Positions 25,100-37,641 of a stretch of DNA of 64,000 bases are shown here, one piece after another. The notes below the pieces were generated by a model. It did not search any database and had not been told where the DNA came from. It worked only from the letters and a program-made list of their open reading frames with translations. The position numbers were made by a program, and so were the translations under genes. The number at the start of each line of letters is the position of its first letter. Position 1 is the first letter of the stretch. The stretch lies in NCBI RefSeq assembly GCF_002775205.1, contig NC_036451.1:25105139-25169138 (forward strand), written 5' to 3'. The stretch comes from Xiphophorus maculatus (Eukaryota; Chordata; Actinopteri; Cyprinodontiformes; Poeciliidae).

Positions 25100-26190
25100 A
25101 GTTTGTAGATGTGGCGTTACAAAATGTGCACAGGTTTTGATGTCGGGAGTGGATTTTTAAGCTTCTCTTATCGAAAATATGTTAAAAGAAACTCCATCCC
25201 AGTCCATCCCACAGTGACTGCTCTGTTCTCAGCCGGTGCGGGAGTGTGGGGCTGTGTTTGGGATGTGTGAGCGCCATGCAGTGTGACCCTGACCCCGCCC
25301 CGGGCCTGCACAGATAGGCTGTTTATTTTAGGGAGCCTCTGCACTCAATACCGCTGCTCTCACTTGTGGATAAAAACAGCTGCCTTGTTTTGTTTCTTGA
25401 CAGCACGGGGGCGCACCGCAGCGCAAACTCGCCACACAAGTCTTCAGTCTTCTTCACCGAACCGAACCGCTTGTCAAACAGGAGACAAAACACAGAGGAG
25501 CTGCCCTGGAAACGCGCTATGGCCTTTTAAAATCAAGAGTCGGGTGCAGAGGTTCGATTGAAGGCAGATTGTCCTCGAATTCAGACAAATTCAAATATGT
25601 TTACGCACCCACGCCAGCTGTGTTTCAATGGACAGTACAATCCCATTGAATTTTGATATTTGTAAAATAAATGTGGTTAATGGAACCACGGCAATTTTGA
25701 AAAACGTCTTGTTTTCCATAAAAACCTTTGTCGATAGGATAAGGTGGGTTTATTTGGACGTATCAAAATTGGTTTACTTCACAACAGAAACGCTTTTCCA
25801 CATCACTCGAGTCACGTGATCGGCTACGGCTGAACTGAAAATTGCAATCAATGTCTTGTATCTGCAATGTTCAATGTGTCCCTAAAACAGACACACAGGC
25901 ATCGATGAGTGTGAAATGCCAAGAGCTGGACAGAGTGAATGCAGAAAATGAGACGCCAAGACAACTGGGCTTTGAAGGGACCAATTTCTCTGACTACTTT
26001 CAATTTGACAGTAATTGGCAGAGAGCGTCAACAGAAAGTCCAGAAAGTGAAAAAGTATAATGATTCAGTAAGAGTTGAAGCGGGACGTGTCTTCAAGAAG
26101 AAAGGCACTCTCAAAAATTGGGTTTGACACGCTCCTTAAATCAACTGAAAACGTCAGGTTCTTCGTCAGGGCCTCCTCTCGGAGGTTTGG
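25100..26190. other. Intergenic, no gene seen
   Basis: 25200-25560 is relatively GC-rich, but its frames show no recognised domain. Confidence 0.4.
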
Positions 26191-26194
26191 ATAG

Positions 26195-26465
26195 TCGAAC
26201 CTCGGATTCAGGAAGAGTGGTGTGCTTTTCGTCCTGGACCAGCTCTACACCCTCAGCAGGATCCTGGAGGGGTGTGTGGGAGTTTGCCCAACCGGTCTAC
26301 AAGTTTTGTGGACTTGGAGAAGGAGTTCGACCGTGTCCCTCGGGGAGCACAGTGGGGGTTCTCTGGGAGTATGGGGTACCGGGTCCTTTGATACGGGCTG
26401 TTAGGTCCCTGTATGACCGGTGTCAGAGTCTGGTCCGCATTGCCGGCAGTAAGTCGGGCTCGTTT
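26195..26465 (+). mobile_element. Non-LTR retrotransposon RT fragment
   Basis: Split over three frames it reads the reverse-transcriptase core of a common fish LINE: LDQLYTLSRILEG, then FVDLEKEFDRVPRG, then EYGVPGPLIRAVRSLYDRCQSLVRIAGSKS. Frameshifts and 5'/3' truncation make it dead. The clade cannot be fixed without a search. Confidence 0.85.
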
Positions 26466-26469
26466 CAAC

Positions 26470-28420
26470 CTCAAAGACCTGGAGCTCATCACCAAAGATA
26501 AATCATCAAAATACCAGTAGAAGAGCGTGAAAATCTGCTCAGAAATCGTCTTTATTGGCATTAAATTCTGTAAAGTCAATAAGAGTTTAACCACTGACTA
26601 TGGAGAAGAGATAAATCTTTTTTGCATAAAGATTTTTAACAACTTTTAAATACATTTTTTGGTTGTTCTTTGAAGATAAATACTCCTTTTCCATTGTTTT
26701 CTAAGAGTTCCCCGTCTCATTTCAATGGGAAACGATCGAATAAGAAGCTTGTTGCAAGTAAATGATGTTTGACTGTAACTATACTCTTCATGTGCTTGTG
26801 ATTTAACTACATGGAAATATGAAATCATGAAATAAACTTAGGCACAAACTTTTTAAGTCAATAAAGCTCAGTTAGTAAGTATAACACAATTTATTATTGA
26901 CCAATAATCCAAAGAATAAGCCTAAAAACATTTGGACATGTCTGCAAAGACTCACTTTAAGTTATATCTGTGAATTTGGCTTTGACCAGAAAAAAGTAAT
27001 ACATTTTTATGATTTTGGGGTTGCTTTTTTGTTGTTTTTTTTAAAATGATGTTTGGAAATTTTTTGCAATAAGCTCATGTGTCCCCACCTCCTCCACAAA
27101 ACATTCCTGTTGGTGTAGATAATCCACATGCACTCTCTGGAATTTTAACGGGGATTGTTTCTTTTGTGAGGAACCTATTGAAGTGAAAACTTTTGGCCAC
27201 GACAGCCACAGTTGGATGGTTGGATCCCACTGTGGGCCAGTGAGAACATATGGCTCTGGCTCTTTCTGGTTTGGTTCATGGGGTCATTAAAGTTTAATTG
27301 AATTTTGGTCACATTCACCAAACCAAAGAGAATGTTAGTCAGCTGGCTTAACCCTCCAGGAATATGTACAGGGAATAAATTTCCACCCGACGAATCTTCA
27401 TCATACAAAGTGGTTTAAATTATAACAACACACACCTTCATTTTCTTCTTGGTAGATATTCTTTATTTGAAACGAATTAATAAGACAGGACTACATGTAC
27501 GTATGCACATCTATACATGCATTCATACATGTAAAACACACAAGGATACAAAAGCAGTGTTTTGCAATTTAGGAATCAGTCATTTAAAATAGTTTAGAAA
27601 ATATTTCGAAAAGGAGAGAGAAGGAGGAAGAAGTACACACTTTTAAAAAAAATTCCCACTCTTTTATACTATTATTATTCCAAAATGCACCTAAAATAGA
27701 TGCTGTAGAATTAGTAATACTTTAACTTACTACATACAAAATAGCCTTGTCAATAAACGTCTACTGTACCCGATCTTACATAGAAAAGATAACTTTATGC
27801 AATTTTTATCCTACCTATCTAGTAATATCCCATATATTTTACTCCATCTTCCATATAGCTATTTGGAAGTATTTTTTAGACCTTTTTTTTGAATATATTT
27901 ATGTTTGTACACTGCTTCATTTCTTGAGTCATGCTGTCACTCCACAGGTCGACTTACTACGCCTTTAGTAACAGAAGGTACTTTTATTCAATATTTCTGA
28001 TATATTCAAGCGTTTTCTTTGAGAGCCGCTGGGGAAAAAAAAGTTGGCAAATAATAATAATAAAAAAATTATCTTCAAAATTATTCATTTTTTTCCTAGC
28101 GGCTCACCAAAAGTTGATGACTGATTTAAAAAAAAACAAATAAATCGTTCATACCCCTGGAAGATTTAGATTTCAAATCGTTTTATTCTCACAAAAAGTT
28201 TGTTCCTGAAAGGAAGAGAAACAGGCGCAGTGTTCTCCTCCTTCCCCCGCCCTCTTTTATTCATTTTATGTAAAAAATTTAAAAAAAATCACATAATGTA
28301 AATTATCCACACACTTTTGAATAATATGGAAAACGCCACCTTCTAGATTAAAAGATTTCCTTCAGTGATGACCTTTGAGGTGGTGAAGATTTTTTGTCCC
28401 ACAAAACTTTTGCATGGCTC
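26470..28420. other. Intergenic, no gene seen
   Basis: AT-rich sequence with no supported feature. Confidence 0.4.
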
Positions 28421-28757
28421 ATGCAAAAACACAAAATCTTACCAAGTACTTTTGGTCTGGTTACTAGTGCAGATGTCTTAGTATATTTGAAATAAGACAA
28501 GACTTACAAGGAGCTTTCCATCAAGATATAGGAACTTGTTTTAAGTAAATAAGTAAATAATTCCGTAATATTCATTACAAAAAAAAAAAGTACAAGCAGT
28601 ACAAACGTTATAAATGAAATGATGTGCCAGTGGAACTAGCGTTTATCTTCCTGAGAAATTACTTGCAAGTTAGTTTTGGCAAATTCCAAGTGTACTAAGA
28701 TATTTTCACTAGAAACTAGACAAAAAAATACTTGGCAGTATTTTTTGCTCTTGCAGC
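28421..28757. mobile_element. Foldback MITE, copy A
   Basis: Ends carry GCAAAAACACAAAATCTTACC and, inverted, the TACTTGGCAGTATTTTTTGC counterpart. Family motifs include TTTGAAATAAGACAAGACTTAC, GCCAGTGGAACTAGC and ACTAGAAACTAGAC. The same palindromic family recurs four times at 56451-61801. Confidence 0.85.
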
Positions 28758-28759
28758 GC

Positions 28760-30080
28760 AGTCCATCCATTCTAGCATGAAGAATGTGGAAACATCCACG
28801 TTAGCCTCCGGCGTTCTTATCTTAGGCTCGTCTTAGTTTTTATGTAAATATGCACCAGAAAAAGTGGTCAAATAAAAAGCCCGCCCAAGTTAGCCACTCA
28901 TTTTGGTCACACTCTTAAAAAACCATAAATAAAGACCCACGACGCGGCCAAAACTAAACTACACTTAAAGAGAGCGTATAAAACCCAGCCATGGGTAGCT
29001 GCTTTTTCACTGTAAGTGCAGCACAAAGTGATGAATCCAGCGGCGTCTGCATCACGACCTCGCCTTTAGACCAAAAGCCACCTTATGCCGACGTGTGAAG
29101 GCAGCACATACAGAAGCGGCTGACCGTGGCGGGACTCGACGCAAACACAAGCGGGAGTAAAGACGCACCAGCCGCCCGCAGCAGGGCGTTGGGGTGTGGC
29201 CGCCACAGTGATTTTGGAGTCAGGTTTCTACAGCTAATGATTCAGATTCGCTCGTGTGTAGTGCAAGAAAAGCAAACCTCTGAAAGATTTTCTGTTGACC
29301 TCAATCAATATATGATGGGGATTTTCAGGAACTAGAAGCCAGTTGTTTTTGTTTTTGTTTGTTGTTTTTTTTTCACCAGAAGAGAGTTGCGGATTTGTGT
29401 TTGTGCAACCAACTTGGCTTCCTCCTGCGTTCTCAGTAAGAAGGTGTTGGATTATAGAAGGTGGTTAAGAATAACAGCCCCCTCCTGCCCCCCCACCAAT
29501 ACCACCTTCTAGATGAGTGGGGCAAACAAACAAAAAAACACAAAAAGTGCGTGACGTGGGAAGGCGGCCAAAGGTTGGTGGGAACAAGAGGTGCGTAAGC
29601 TGAGCTCGGGGGCCTTACTGGTTCTCAGGCTTCCCTTTGCTTTTCTTTATTTTCACTGCTTGCAGTGAACCTCCAGACAAAAGCATCATTATTGCTCTTG
29701 GATTCCTTTCCGGTGACTTCTCGGGTTTGACGCGGCGCTGAGGAAATCAGGCTGTTTACGGGCAGCGACGGAAGAAGCTAAATGGATCTGCAACGCGTTA
29801 GCCAAGCGTTGATGGTTAGCCACACATCCCCGGCTTGGTATTTTCTCTCTCATTAGCGAGGATGGGGCTTTTCGTTCGCATTGCCTGGAAGGCCAGAGAT
29901 ATCTTTGTTCTGTTTGTGACGGCTGTTAGGTTTGTTCATCCATTTTACTGAGAGCTCAGCATGTGTCAACATGTGCCTCTTCCTGTTGTGTGTTTCTAAC
30001 CTGGGATCCAGAGATTAGTCGCACTCTGAGGTTTTCTCATGATATAGAAAGGGCCTCACAAGGTTAGGATCCATGCTCAA
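28760..30080. other. Intergenic, no gene seen
   Basis: 29040-29220 is GC-richer with a short frame (29126-29335) of no recognisable family; treated as non-coding. Confidence 0.4.
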
Positions 30081-30081
30081 G

Positions 30082-30083
<2 letters not shown>

Positions 30084-30121
<38 letters not shown>

Positions 30122-30133
30122 CCACACACACAC
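30084..30133 (+). repeat. (CA)n microsatellite
   Basis: About 18 AC units, interrupted by GCCC at 30120-30123, then a further short CA run. Confidence 0.97.
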
Positions 30134-30729
30134 GACCGTTTCTCAAAGCTGGCCTCCCTGACATGTGGAAGGGAAGATCTCAGTTTCTAACAGTATTTCA
30201 ATCGATCGTAGCTAGAAGGTGCAAGAATTTCTTAACGTCAAGTCTAAGTATTGATCCTCAGCCAGAAGTGATGAAATGCAATCCTCACTCCACCAAAAGA
30301 AAAACACCAAAATAGCCCTTTAATTTGGTGCTGCGTCCAAAAATTCAAATTAGACATCAGCCTTGGTTTCACTAGCCTTCGTCAACTGGAATATTTCTTT
30401 CAGTGTTTACGTCGTGCACAACACTGGGTCGGACTTTTTAACCAGTGAGAGCACGCTGGTTCGAGGCGGCCCCTCAGGCAGGGCCACCCTGGTTGTTTGG
30501 CCCTTATCGACTGTATCAGAAACTGCAGCTGTTTATCACACAGAAAAGATCTGTGCAAGTTCATTTCCACTAGGAGACAAAGAATTGGTTTTAATTTTTA
30601 TGTTTTTGACACAAGAAACTAAGTCGTTGCTGTTGTTGTTTTCATGCATAAGCTGTCAATAAAAATAAAGGGGAGAAAATGATATGTGGGTCAGAAAATC
30701 ATACGGATGGACTGAGAGCGGGTCCAAGG

Positions 30730-30790
30730 GTTAGTTTGTAAAATAGGTTAGTTTGGTTTAACCTATTTTACAGGTTAAAGCAAACTAACC
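30730..30790. repeat. Nested hairpin
   Basis: Inner stem GTAAAATAGGTTA (30738-30750) pairs perfectly with 30759-30771. An outer stem GTTAGTTTG (30730-30738) pairs with CAAACTAAC at 30781-30789, leaving a bulge on the 3' side. Confidence 0.85.
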
Positions 30791-30799
30791 TGCAAAGTA

Positions 30800-32640
30800 G
30801 AGGCTCTCACCCATCAGGTAATGAGTTCTCTTCCCAAAACGTGATCTCTGTGATGTGAATAAAAAGGTTTGAACTTATTTCTAGTTTTTGTTTGTAAAGA
30901 TTACTGAAACCTAGGTATCATTTTTCTACTGTGCACAAAGTGTGGGAATCCTTTTATTAGGCACTTTAGCTGCATGCTTGACTTGGTGCATAATTAAAGT
31001 TTAACTTACTATTGCTTATTTTTGTATCTGTGTGATGTGCTTCCATACGCAGATGTTCCCACTGCCATTCTATTATATCATTCTAAATGTTAATAATTTC
31101 ATTTTGCCAGTGACCTCTCTTCTTCATTATAAAGCTTCTTTATTTTTTTTTTAGTATTTTCAAACTTTGGAGTGAGAGAAGTGAGAATAATCAATCCGCT
31201 CCGTCTCAGAGCTAATGCACCAGAGTGAAATGAAAGAAGCACAAAACGTTTTACAGTCGTAAAATTGGACAAACAAAACCCCATTAAAGACTGCAGGACG
31301 TTCGGAGGGCTTTTAAAGAGCGGCATAAATAGGCCGACAATTACAACCTCTTACATAACCAGGATCCGTCCTTCTCGGACTTGGACGTCCTGGACTTTGT
31401 CTTTCTGATGTCAACACATAAAAACGATTAAAGGAAACTGTACGTTCTGGCTAGCCCTTCATGTATCGCCTCGTCTTTGCAGCAGAGAGCCAGAGCCTCT
31501 GCAGGTGTTTTTGAAAGAAACGTGCAATGGAAAAGTACCCGGCTGCCAGAAAAGGCCGCGGCCGGCTCCTTATCTCTCTGCCCGGCCTTGGTTGTAACAA
31601 AGGGGAGACTAGGACAGATAAGGCAGCTTGAAACTTGCTCACTTCTCCAGCTGTGCTCGTCCACAGACGCAGAGACACATTTATCTTGTCTGGGATTCAC
31701 GGACAAATGTAGACGAGAAAATTCGACACTTGGCAAAAGAGGCTCCAGTTAAACACTGCAGCAGAGCGCAGATTCACATAGCAAATCCACCTTTACCCAC
31801 TTTTATTTACAGCTCAAATGCTCAGGAGGAGAACAGACCTTTTTTATAATTAGTTTAGCACAGATGGAGGATGCATTTTCACTTAAGTAAGTTAGACATT
31901 TAGCTTGCTTCCTTTCTTTCCGTAGGTTAATCAGAAATGGGGATTTATGCCTCAGAGAGCCGTATGAAAGCCCGACTAATGATCAAATTTATTTATCTGT
32001 AGGAAGCCATGATAACTCTTTTAGTGCATGAAATAATTACTTGAGAATCAGCAATTAGATTGTGTCAATTATTTGTCTTTCCTGGCAAATATTACAATTT
32101 GCTTGATGTCTTTTGCAATCAGAAAAGTACATCTTCCAGATGCACTTCTGGCCCAGGCTGGGTATTTTTTTTCTTTTCAAGTCATCATCCCTTAAAATCA
32201 GAAGTCCCGCTGTTGTATTTAGAGCTCGGCTTACTATAGGCACTCACGTGACTGCAGTGCGGACAACTCAAATGATGACATGCAGTGATTTAAAGTCAAC
32301 CTTCAGTTTCTATTTTTAATCTTTTTTTTTTTTTTTACGTAAAAATACAGTGATTACTTCCTTCTTTGGTTCTGTGGATGAATATCTTGTGAAAAGTATT
32401 AAAAATTTTAAAAAGGTTTTTTGTGACAGTATATTATGATACAGATCATTTGTGAATAGATTGATCTCCTCCAACTCCTTTTGAGCTGCTATTGCCGACT
32501 GAAGAAATGTGCTGCTCCTGACCAAAAACAACCAATCAGAGTCAAGAGGAGGGTCTTAGCGCTGTCAATCAACCTTGTCAACACACTGTTAAATGCGCTA
32601 TTCGCAGAAAAACAACTTATTGCTACAGAAAAGATGTTTA
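30800..32640. other. Intergenic, no gene seen
   Basis: 31440-31760 has overlapping open frames on both strands with no domain; not called. Confidence 0.4.
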
Positions 32641-32688
32641 TCTGCCGTCATCGGCAGATAAACGTTCAAGCTAGCTAGCTTGAACGTT
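32641..32688. repeat. 28-bp perfect palindrome with adjacent hairpin
   Basis: 32661-32688 is a gapless palindrome centred on CTAGCTAG, with AACGTTCA/TGAACGTT outer arms. Immediately before it TCTGCCG-TCAT-CGGCAGA forms a 7-bp hairpin. It sits about 260-360 bp from repeat copy 2 and may be the core of that non-autonomous transposon. Confidence 0.95.
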
Positions 32689-32943
32689 CTTTCATTCACG
32701 TTTGAGAAATCGTTTGGTCTCCTGTGGCAACCGTTCAGCTGCGCAAAACGCCTGGGGGACCAAGCACCGCCTTTGAGGCAAAGCTCCTCCTTGGAGCTGC
32801 AGTTTCCAACTTTTTGAGCTGCTTCTCAGTGGAACACTGGTAAAAAAAAATATTGTTAAAGAGTTAATAGCAGAGCGCTGTTGTGACAGAGACCCAATTT
32901 CAAGGCGTTAAAACAGGAAGTAAAGGCATGGCATTTTTTTTTT

Positions 32944-33025
32944 ATAACAACTGAAGGTAACATAGTTACTTGATTGTGCTATAAAATGGCACTATGTACC
33001 TAGAAAACACATAATACTGACCCTT
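32944..33025 (-). repeat. Dispersed repeat, copy 2
   Basis: Reverse complement of the segment at 11160-11227, with shared AACTGAAGGTAACATAGTTA, TATAAAATGGCACTATG and ACATAATACTGACCC. Confidence 0.75.
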
Positions 33026-33029
33026 CAAG

Positions 33030-34600
33030 ACCCATTTATATTGTTTCATCTGACAGCTTCCTTGTTTTGGGTGCATTTCCTGTCACTCAGTGCAACAGTT
33101 CATTAGTGTGTTCAAAGCTCTACAGATTTATTTGGATAATTAGACAGTTGTTGGTGTTGTTTTAGGAAAGCTAACTAGGTGGTAATTTCATCTTTTTTTT
33201 TTTTTTTTTTGTAACATCAAGAACTCCTGTCCTGGTATAGTTAGGATCCTGTAGATAATTGGTGACAAGCTTAGCTCAGCTATTTTTCCTTCATGCTTAA
33301 ACAGCTGACTACAGCTATCAGGCTCTGAGGTGATGACGGGGTTAAATGGATGAAAACGAGGAAAAACAAAGCAGCTCTAAAGTGTATCTGTAACACCATC
33401 ACAGATTATATCCAACATTTAAGCAACCAGCCATGGGAACCAGACAAAGTCGAGGGTTAGTGTTTCATTTGCTCTGGCAGACCAGGACTGGCCTCCCTCC
33501 AGTTCAAACAGGTTTCCTCCCAGCTTCAGTCAGGACGGCCAATCACGGCTGCGGGTTTGGTACGGTAAGAGTTTGCCAGTGAGTTGCGGCGCTCAACGCT
33601 ACGTCACGCATCGTGGGTTTGATGGGTTGCAGGTCTGTCCAATTGTGTCCAGACAAAACCCAGAACACCTGTTTGACATCACAACAGCTGAGATGTAGTA
33701 TAAACTCCTGAGAGGAAGTGATGTGGAGAAAGGCCAAAGAGGATGCAAACTTCACCCTGCCTTCCTAAAGACAAGCAATTGGGAAAAAAAACATATTAAC
33801 TCCCATAAGGAATCCAGTTTTTCAAATCGTTATCAGAGGGGAAGTAACACTTCAAAAAGGTGTTAAATATTTAACTTATGTAGAACAAAGATGGTTTTTG
33901 TTACAGTGCAACAGAATCACATAAATTACGATTATAATTAAGAATATGACTCAGGTTAACCTGTACCAAATATTCTAAAGAGTGGAAGCTTAGGATTTTT
34001 TATTTTATGTTTGGAGACTATCGATGTCTATCAATACTTTTGTTTCCATTACAAATGTGTACAAAACTTTGTTGATATTCCGCTAATGTTGAAATAACAT
34101 TGCATTAAATAACAAATATTGTTAAAACCACATGTGAATACCTTTTTGATAAGTCATAAACAAACATCCCGTTCCATCCTCCTCCTACCACTTCCTGTCA
34201 TCCTCTTTGTCGTTTCCGCCAGTAGTAACATCTGGTTGTTGATCGTGTGGCTTGTGTGATGCAAAAAAAGTGTTTCCAAAATTTGTTGTTCCAAAATAAC
34301 ATGCTTTAAGTCAAATAATCCTTAACAAACTTGAAGTATGTTTCTGATTAGTCTGGCCTCACGTGTGTTATAATTTTATATATTGAGTATGTTTATTTTT
34401 CACAAGGGATTCTCAATGAAAAGTATACAAATTTTAGATCTATGTTCACAATTCAAGCTTTTGTGGAAGGTCCTAAGCAATCTTAGTTTGTCTATGTCTT
34501 GGGCCGTCTCTGGTTAGCCTACACCAATCACAGGTGACCTTTTAAGCATTCCCCAGCCAATGAGAAAATGGCAGCCTTAACCAATCACTAAAGCTGCATT
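33030..34600. other. Intergenic, no gene seen
   Basis: Contains a poly-T run (33191-33210) and AT-rich sequence; no supported feature. Confidence 0.4.
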
Positions 34601-34610
34601 TAATCTTGGC

Positions 34611-34837
34611 CAGGGGTGTCAAACTCCAGTCCTCAAGGGCCACTGCCCTGCAACTTTTAGATGTGCCTCTGCTGCACCACACCTGAATAGAATAATTAGG
34701 TTATTAGCAGGACTCTGGAGAACTGAGGAGGTATAAGGAGGAGGTAATTAAGCCATTTCATTCCTGTGTTTTGTACCTGTGGCACATCTAAAAACAGCAG
34801 GACAGCGGCCCTCGAAGACTGGAGTTTGACACTTGTG
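34611..34837. mobile_element. hAT MITE, 227 bp
   Basis: Terminal inverted repeats begin CAGGGGTGTCAAACTCCAGT and end ACTGGAGTTTGACACTTGTG. Flanks ATCTTGGC (34603-34610) and ATCTAGGC (34838-34845) form an 8-bp target duplication with one mismatch. No coding capacity. Confidence 0.9.
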
Positions 34838-34845
34838 ATCTAGGC

Positions 34846-36307
34846 TAAAACAAACTTTTAAGGGTTGTGTCCACATCCAATGTACTTTCATACATGTAAT
34901 CATGTTACATGTATGAGATATACATGTAAAAAAAAGCCCAGCTTTACCTTCAAACAGTTTTACGATAATAAGCATTCCGTATTCAACCACAATGTGATTA
35001 TTTGGGGATTATTTAAATCAAAATGAGATAAAAACAAAGGTTGACTGTCCTAATCTTCAATTATGTCTAATAACAAAGTCCAATCCGGGTGCAGATGACT
35101 TTAAAGAGACAGAAGGATGCAACAAAAGTTTGGAATGTCAGAAAATCCTCATCATTTTAAGAGATTCATCCAACATATGCTTTCGCTTGTTTAAATAACG
35201 CAATCTAACAAGTTGACTGAAATGATCAGAAGAGCGGTCTTTGGAGTGCTTGAAAACGGCTTCATATTTAGCACATGAATGTCCAACAAACTTGTTTTCC
35301 CTCTTCCCTTCAGAGCCAGTGTCTGTCTGAGAAAGTTTGAATCTGTGTGGAGGCGCTGAAATGAGTGAGCGCTATCTGCTAAAGCCAGAGCATTCTGCAG
35401 CGCCTCCTTCAAGGTCAGGGGAAGAGGGATGAACGCGAATGCACAAAATACATTCAGGTTTATGGCTATAACATGGCAACTTGAACGATTTTCAACGCTT
35501 TATCCTGTTAAAGGGCAGAAACGAATTTTTATTGAAATCGAGATATTAAAAGGAGGCTTGGGGCGCAGTGAGGGGGAAGATCTTGGAAACACCTACAGCG
35601 TGAAAAGACTGCCACGTTTACTCTCTGCATAGACAGATGGTTTCACATCTCTTTATTGTAAAATCTCCACCCAAACCAGTCCAATTATTATGTGTGTGTA
35701 TTCATTAGGTCTGCTAATAACTCAGCAAAGAGACTAGGCAAGCACTATATCACCATACTCACCTTTATCTGGCTGTAGCCTTGGTGATGAAGAGACTTGT
35801 TCCTTGTTCAGAGGGCAAGTAGTTTTGTCTCTTTGCCCCCTGAAACTCAAAAAACATTTGTTTTATTAGCATTTGCATGACTTAATGCAAATGTTAATTA
35901 AACTTCTGTTTGTAAAATCATATTCCCAATAAATGTTTAAGTATTCAGCCTTTGTCGACAATGTTGATGACAGAAACTGAAAGATGATGAAACAAGACTC
36001 AAATCTGAAGTCATCTGCTTTCACACTGAAAAACATCTTATTTGCATGTCCAGACAGTGAAGTATCCCTCTTCCCCAAATGTTGTTCATGCTGTAAAAAA
36101 AAAAGAAGAAATGATAAAGGCTGCCAAATACAGGTGAAGTTGTATCAAATTTATGTTTTTATGTACTTTGACTGAATATGATTGTACTGAAAGGCAACCG
36201 GGTATGAAAAACCTTTGTTCTATTAATGAAAAAAAGCATGCAGCAGGCAAAATTAAAAAGGCTTTTTGCCTCTGAACCACCTTAGCTTGAAGCAAGTGTG
36301 AAAACCA
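34846..36307. other. Intergenic, no gene seen
   Basis: No supported feature. Confidence 0.4.
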
Positions 36308-36311
36308 TTAA

Positions 36312-36660
36312 CCCTCTATGGCATGACTTTTTATTTTTGTGGAGAAGAAATATTTTCCTGCATTCTTTGGGAGCTTGGTGGTCCCTAATTACATGTCAAT
36401 CATAAAATCGGACTCTGACACCTCCTGGAACCAGATTTGGGTTTGTTGCCTCAGGGTAACATTGGTCTAGAACACCAAGATTGTCTACACTGATTATGAG
36501 AAATGAAATACAAATCAAACAAAAACTATATTCATAAAAGAACTATTTTTTGGACAAAAATATGTCAAAAATCATGCCCCCCCAAGAAATAAAATAAAGG
36601 AGCAATGTGAGGTACAGCTATGTGGTTTGTTGCCTGAGGGCAACGCCATGCCATAGAGGG
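36312..36660. mobile_element. piggyBac-type MITE, 349 bp
   Basis: TTAA target sites at 36308-36311 and 36661-36664 enclose inverted ends CCCTCTATGGCATG and CATGCCATAGAGGG, both perfect. Two subterminal copies of a GTTTGTTGCCT(C/G)AGGG motif occur near 36439 and 36626 in the same orientation. There is no transposase frame, so it must have been mobilised in trans. Confidence 0.93.
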
Positions 36661-37029
36661 TTAATGGGCTGCTTGTTTTCTTGGTCTATCCACCCATCTA
36701 TAGGTTGAGGTTGGTGGTGACGGCACTTAAGGATTACCCTAACGCACCATTCATGTAAAAATTTCCATGGAAAATAAATTACACACGTGTTCTGTTGTTG
36801 GATTATGGAAATTTTTAAATGTGAAGCTCCTATTTAGTGAAAATATTTGAATATAGGACATGTCTATAATTTACTACCGTGTCCTACATTCATTCTATGA
36901 CTGAAAAATATGTTTTTATAGGAATTCTTGTATCCAGAAGTTAAAAGTTTTAATTATTTATTTTTTCAAATTTAAAGACGAAAATCTAAGTAATAAAGGT
37001 CACAACCGTCCGGATGTTTTCTCCTTGAG

Positions 37030-37331
37030 AGGACAGTTGGCGCCCTCTTGTGGTGGATAAGGTTCATCGCTTACTTCCGCTTCTGACTACGCAAAATCCG
37101 GCTGTGCAGCAGCCATTTTGTCTGTTCGGGCAAGTCTACCCTGGCTGTTGCGAACTGCAGTTCCACCTTAGCAAACAAATTAAAATGTTGCTGTTTTGGC
37201 GTGTTTGTTTCACCTAAACTATACTCTAGGTCTATAATAAAAATCATACTTCTCTGCCGAGGACTGAGGAGGCCTCTCTAATTCAAGAAAAGACCGCATT
37301 TCAGCGGGGAAACACGCGGATAAGCCGAGCC
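37030..37331 (+). promoter_or_regulatory. zbtb11: zbtb11 promoter / 5'UTR region
   Basis: No TATA box. An ETS-type ACTTCCG (37073-37079) and a YY1-type GCCATTTTG (37112-37120) lie about 210-260 bp upstream of the ATG, typical of housekeeping promoters. A CTCF-like site (- orientation) is at 37039-37053. Assigned by position and motif only; no transcription start is visible. Confidence 0.45.
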
Positions 37332-37641
37332 ATGTCGTGTGAAGAAAGCTACTTGGCTATCCTACGCTATCTGACAGATGAACGGGAACCTTATGCACCG
37401 GGGACCTCCGGTAATACCAAGAGGAAAATACGGAAAGCGGCGGCCTGCTACGTGGTGAGGAACGGGACTCTGTTTTACCAGCGACGGCAGAAAGGCCAGA
37501 ATGATTTCACCGAGCTGGAGGTGGTGCTGCAGGACTGCCGGAGGAGGGAACTTATCAACCAGGCGCACATTATAGAGGGAGGGGAGCACCTCAACCAGCA
37601 GCTCACCTGGGAAATTATCTCTCAGAAGTACTGGTGGAGAG
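37332..37641 (+). CDS. zbtb11: zbtb11 exon 1: N-terminus and first half of the HHCC module
   Basis: Start ATG in context GAGCCATGT. Encodes residues 1-103 plus one base; holds the two His ligands (H79, H86) and the aromatic YWWRG turn seen in gypsy-type integrase zinc domains. Donor GTAAGA. Confidence 0.96.

Noticed and set aside
31428..31849. Open frames of 73-102 aa on both strands
   Set aside because: Mutually overlapping, without any recognisable family.
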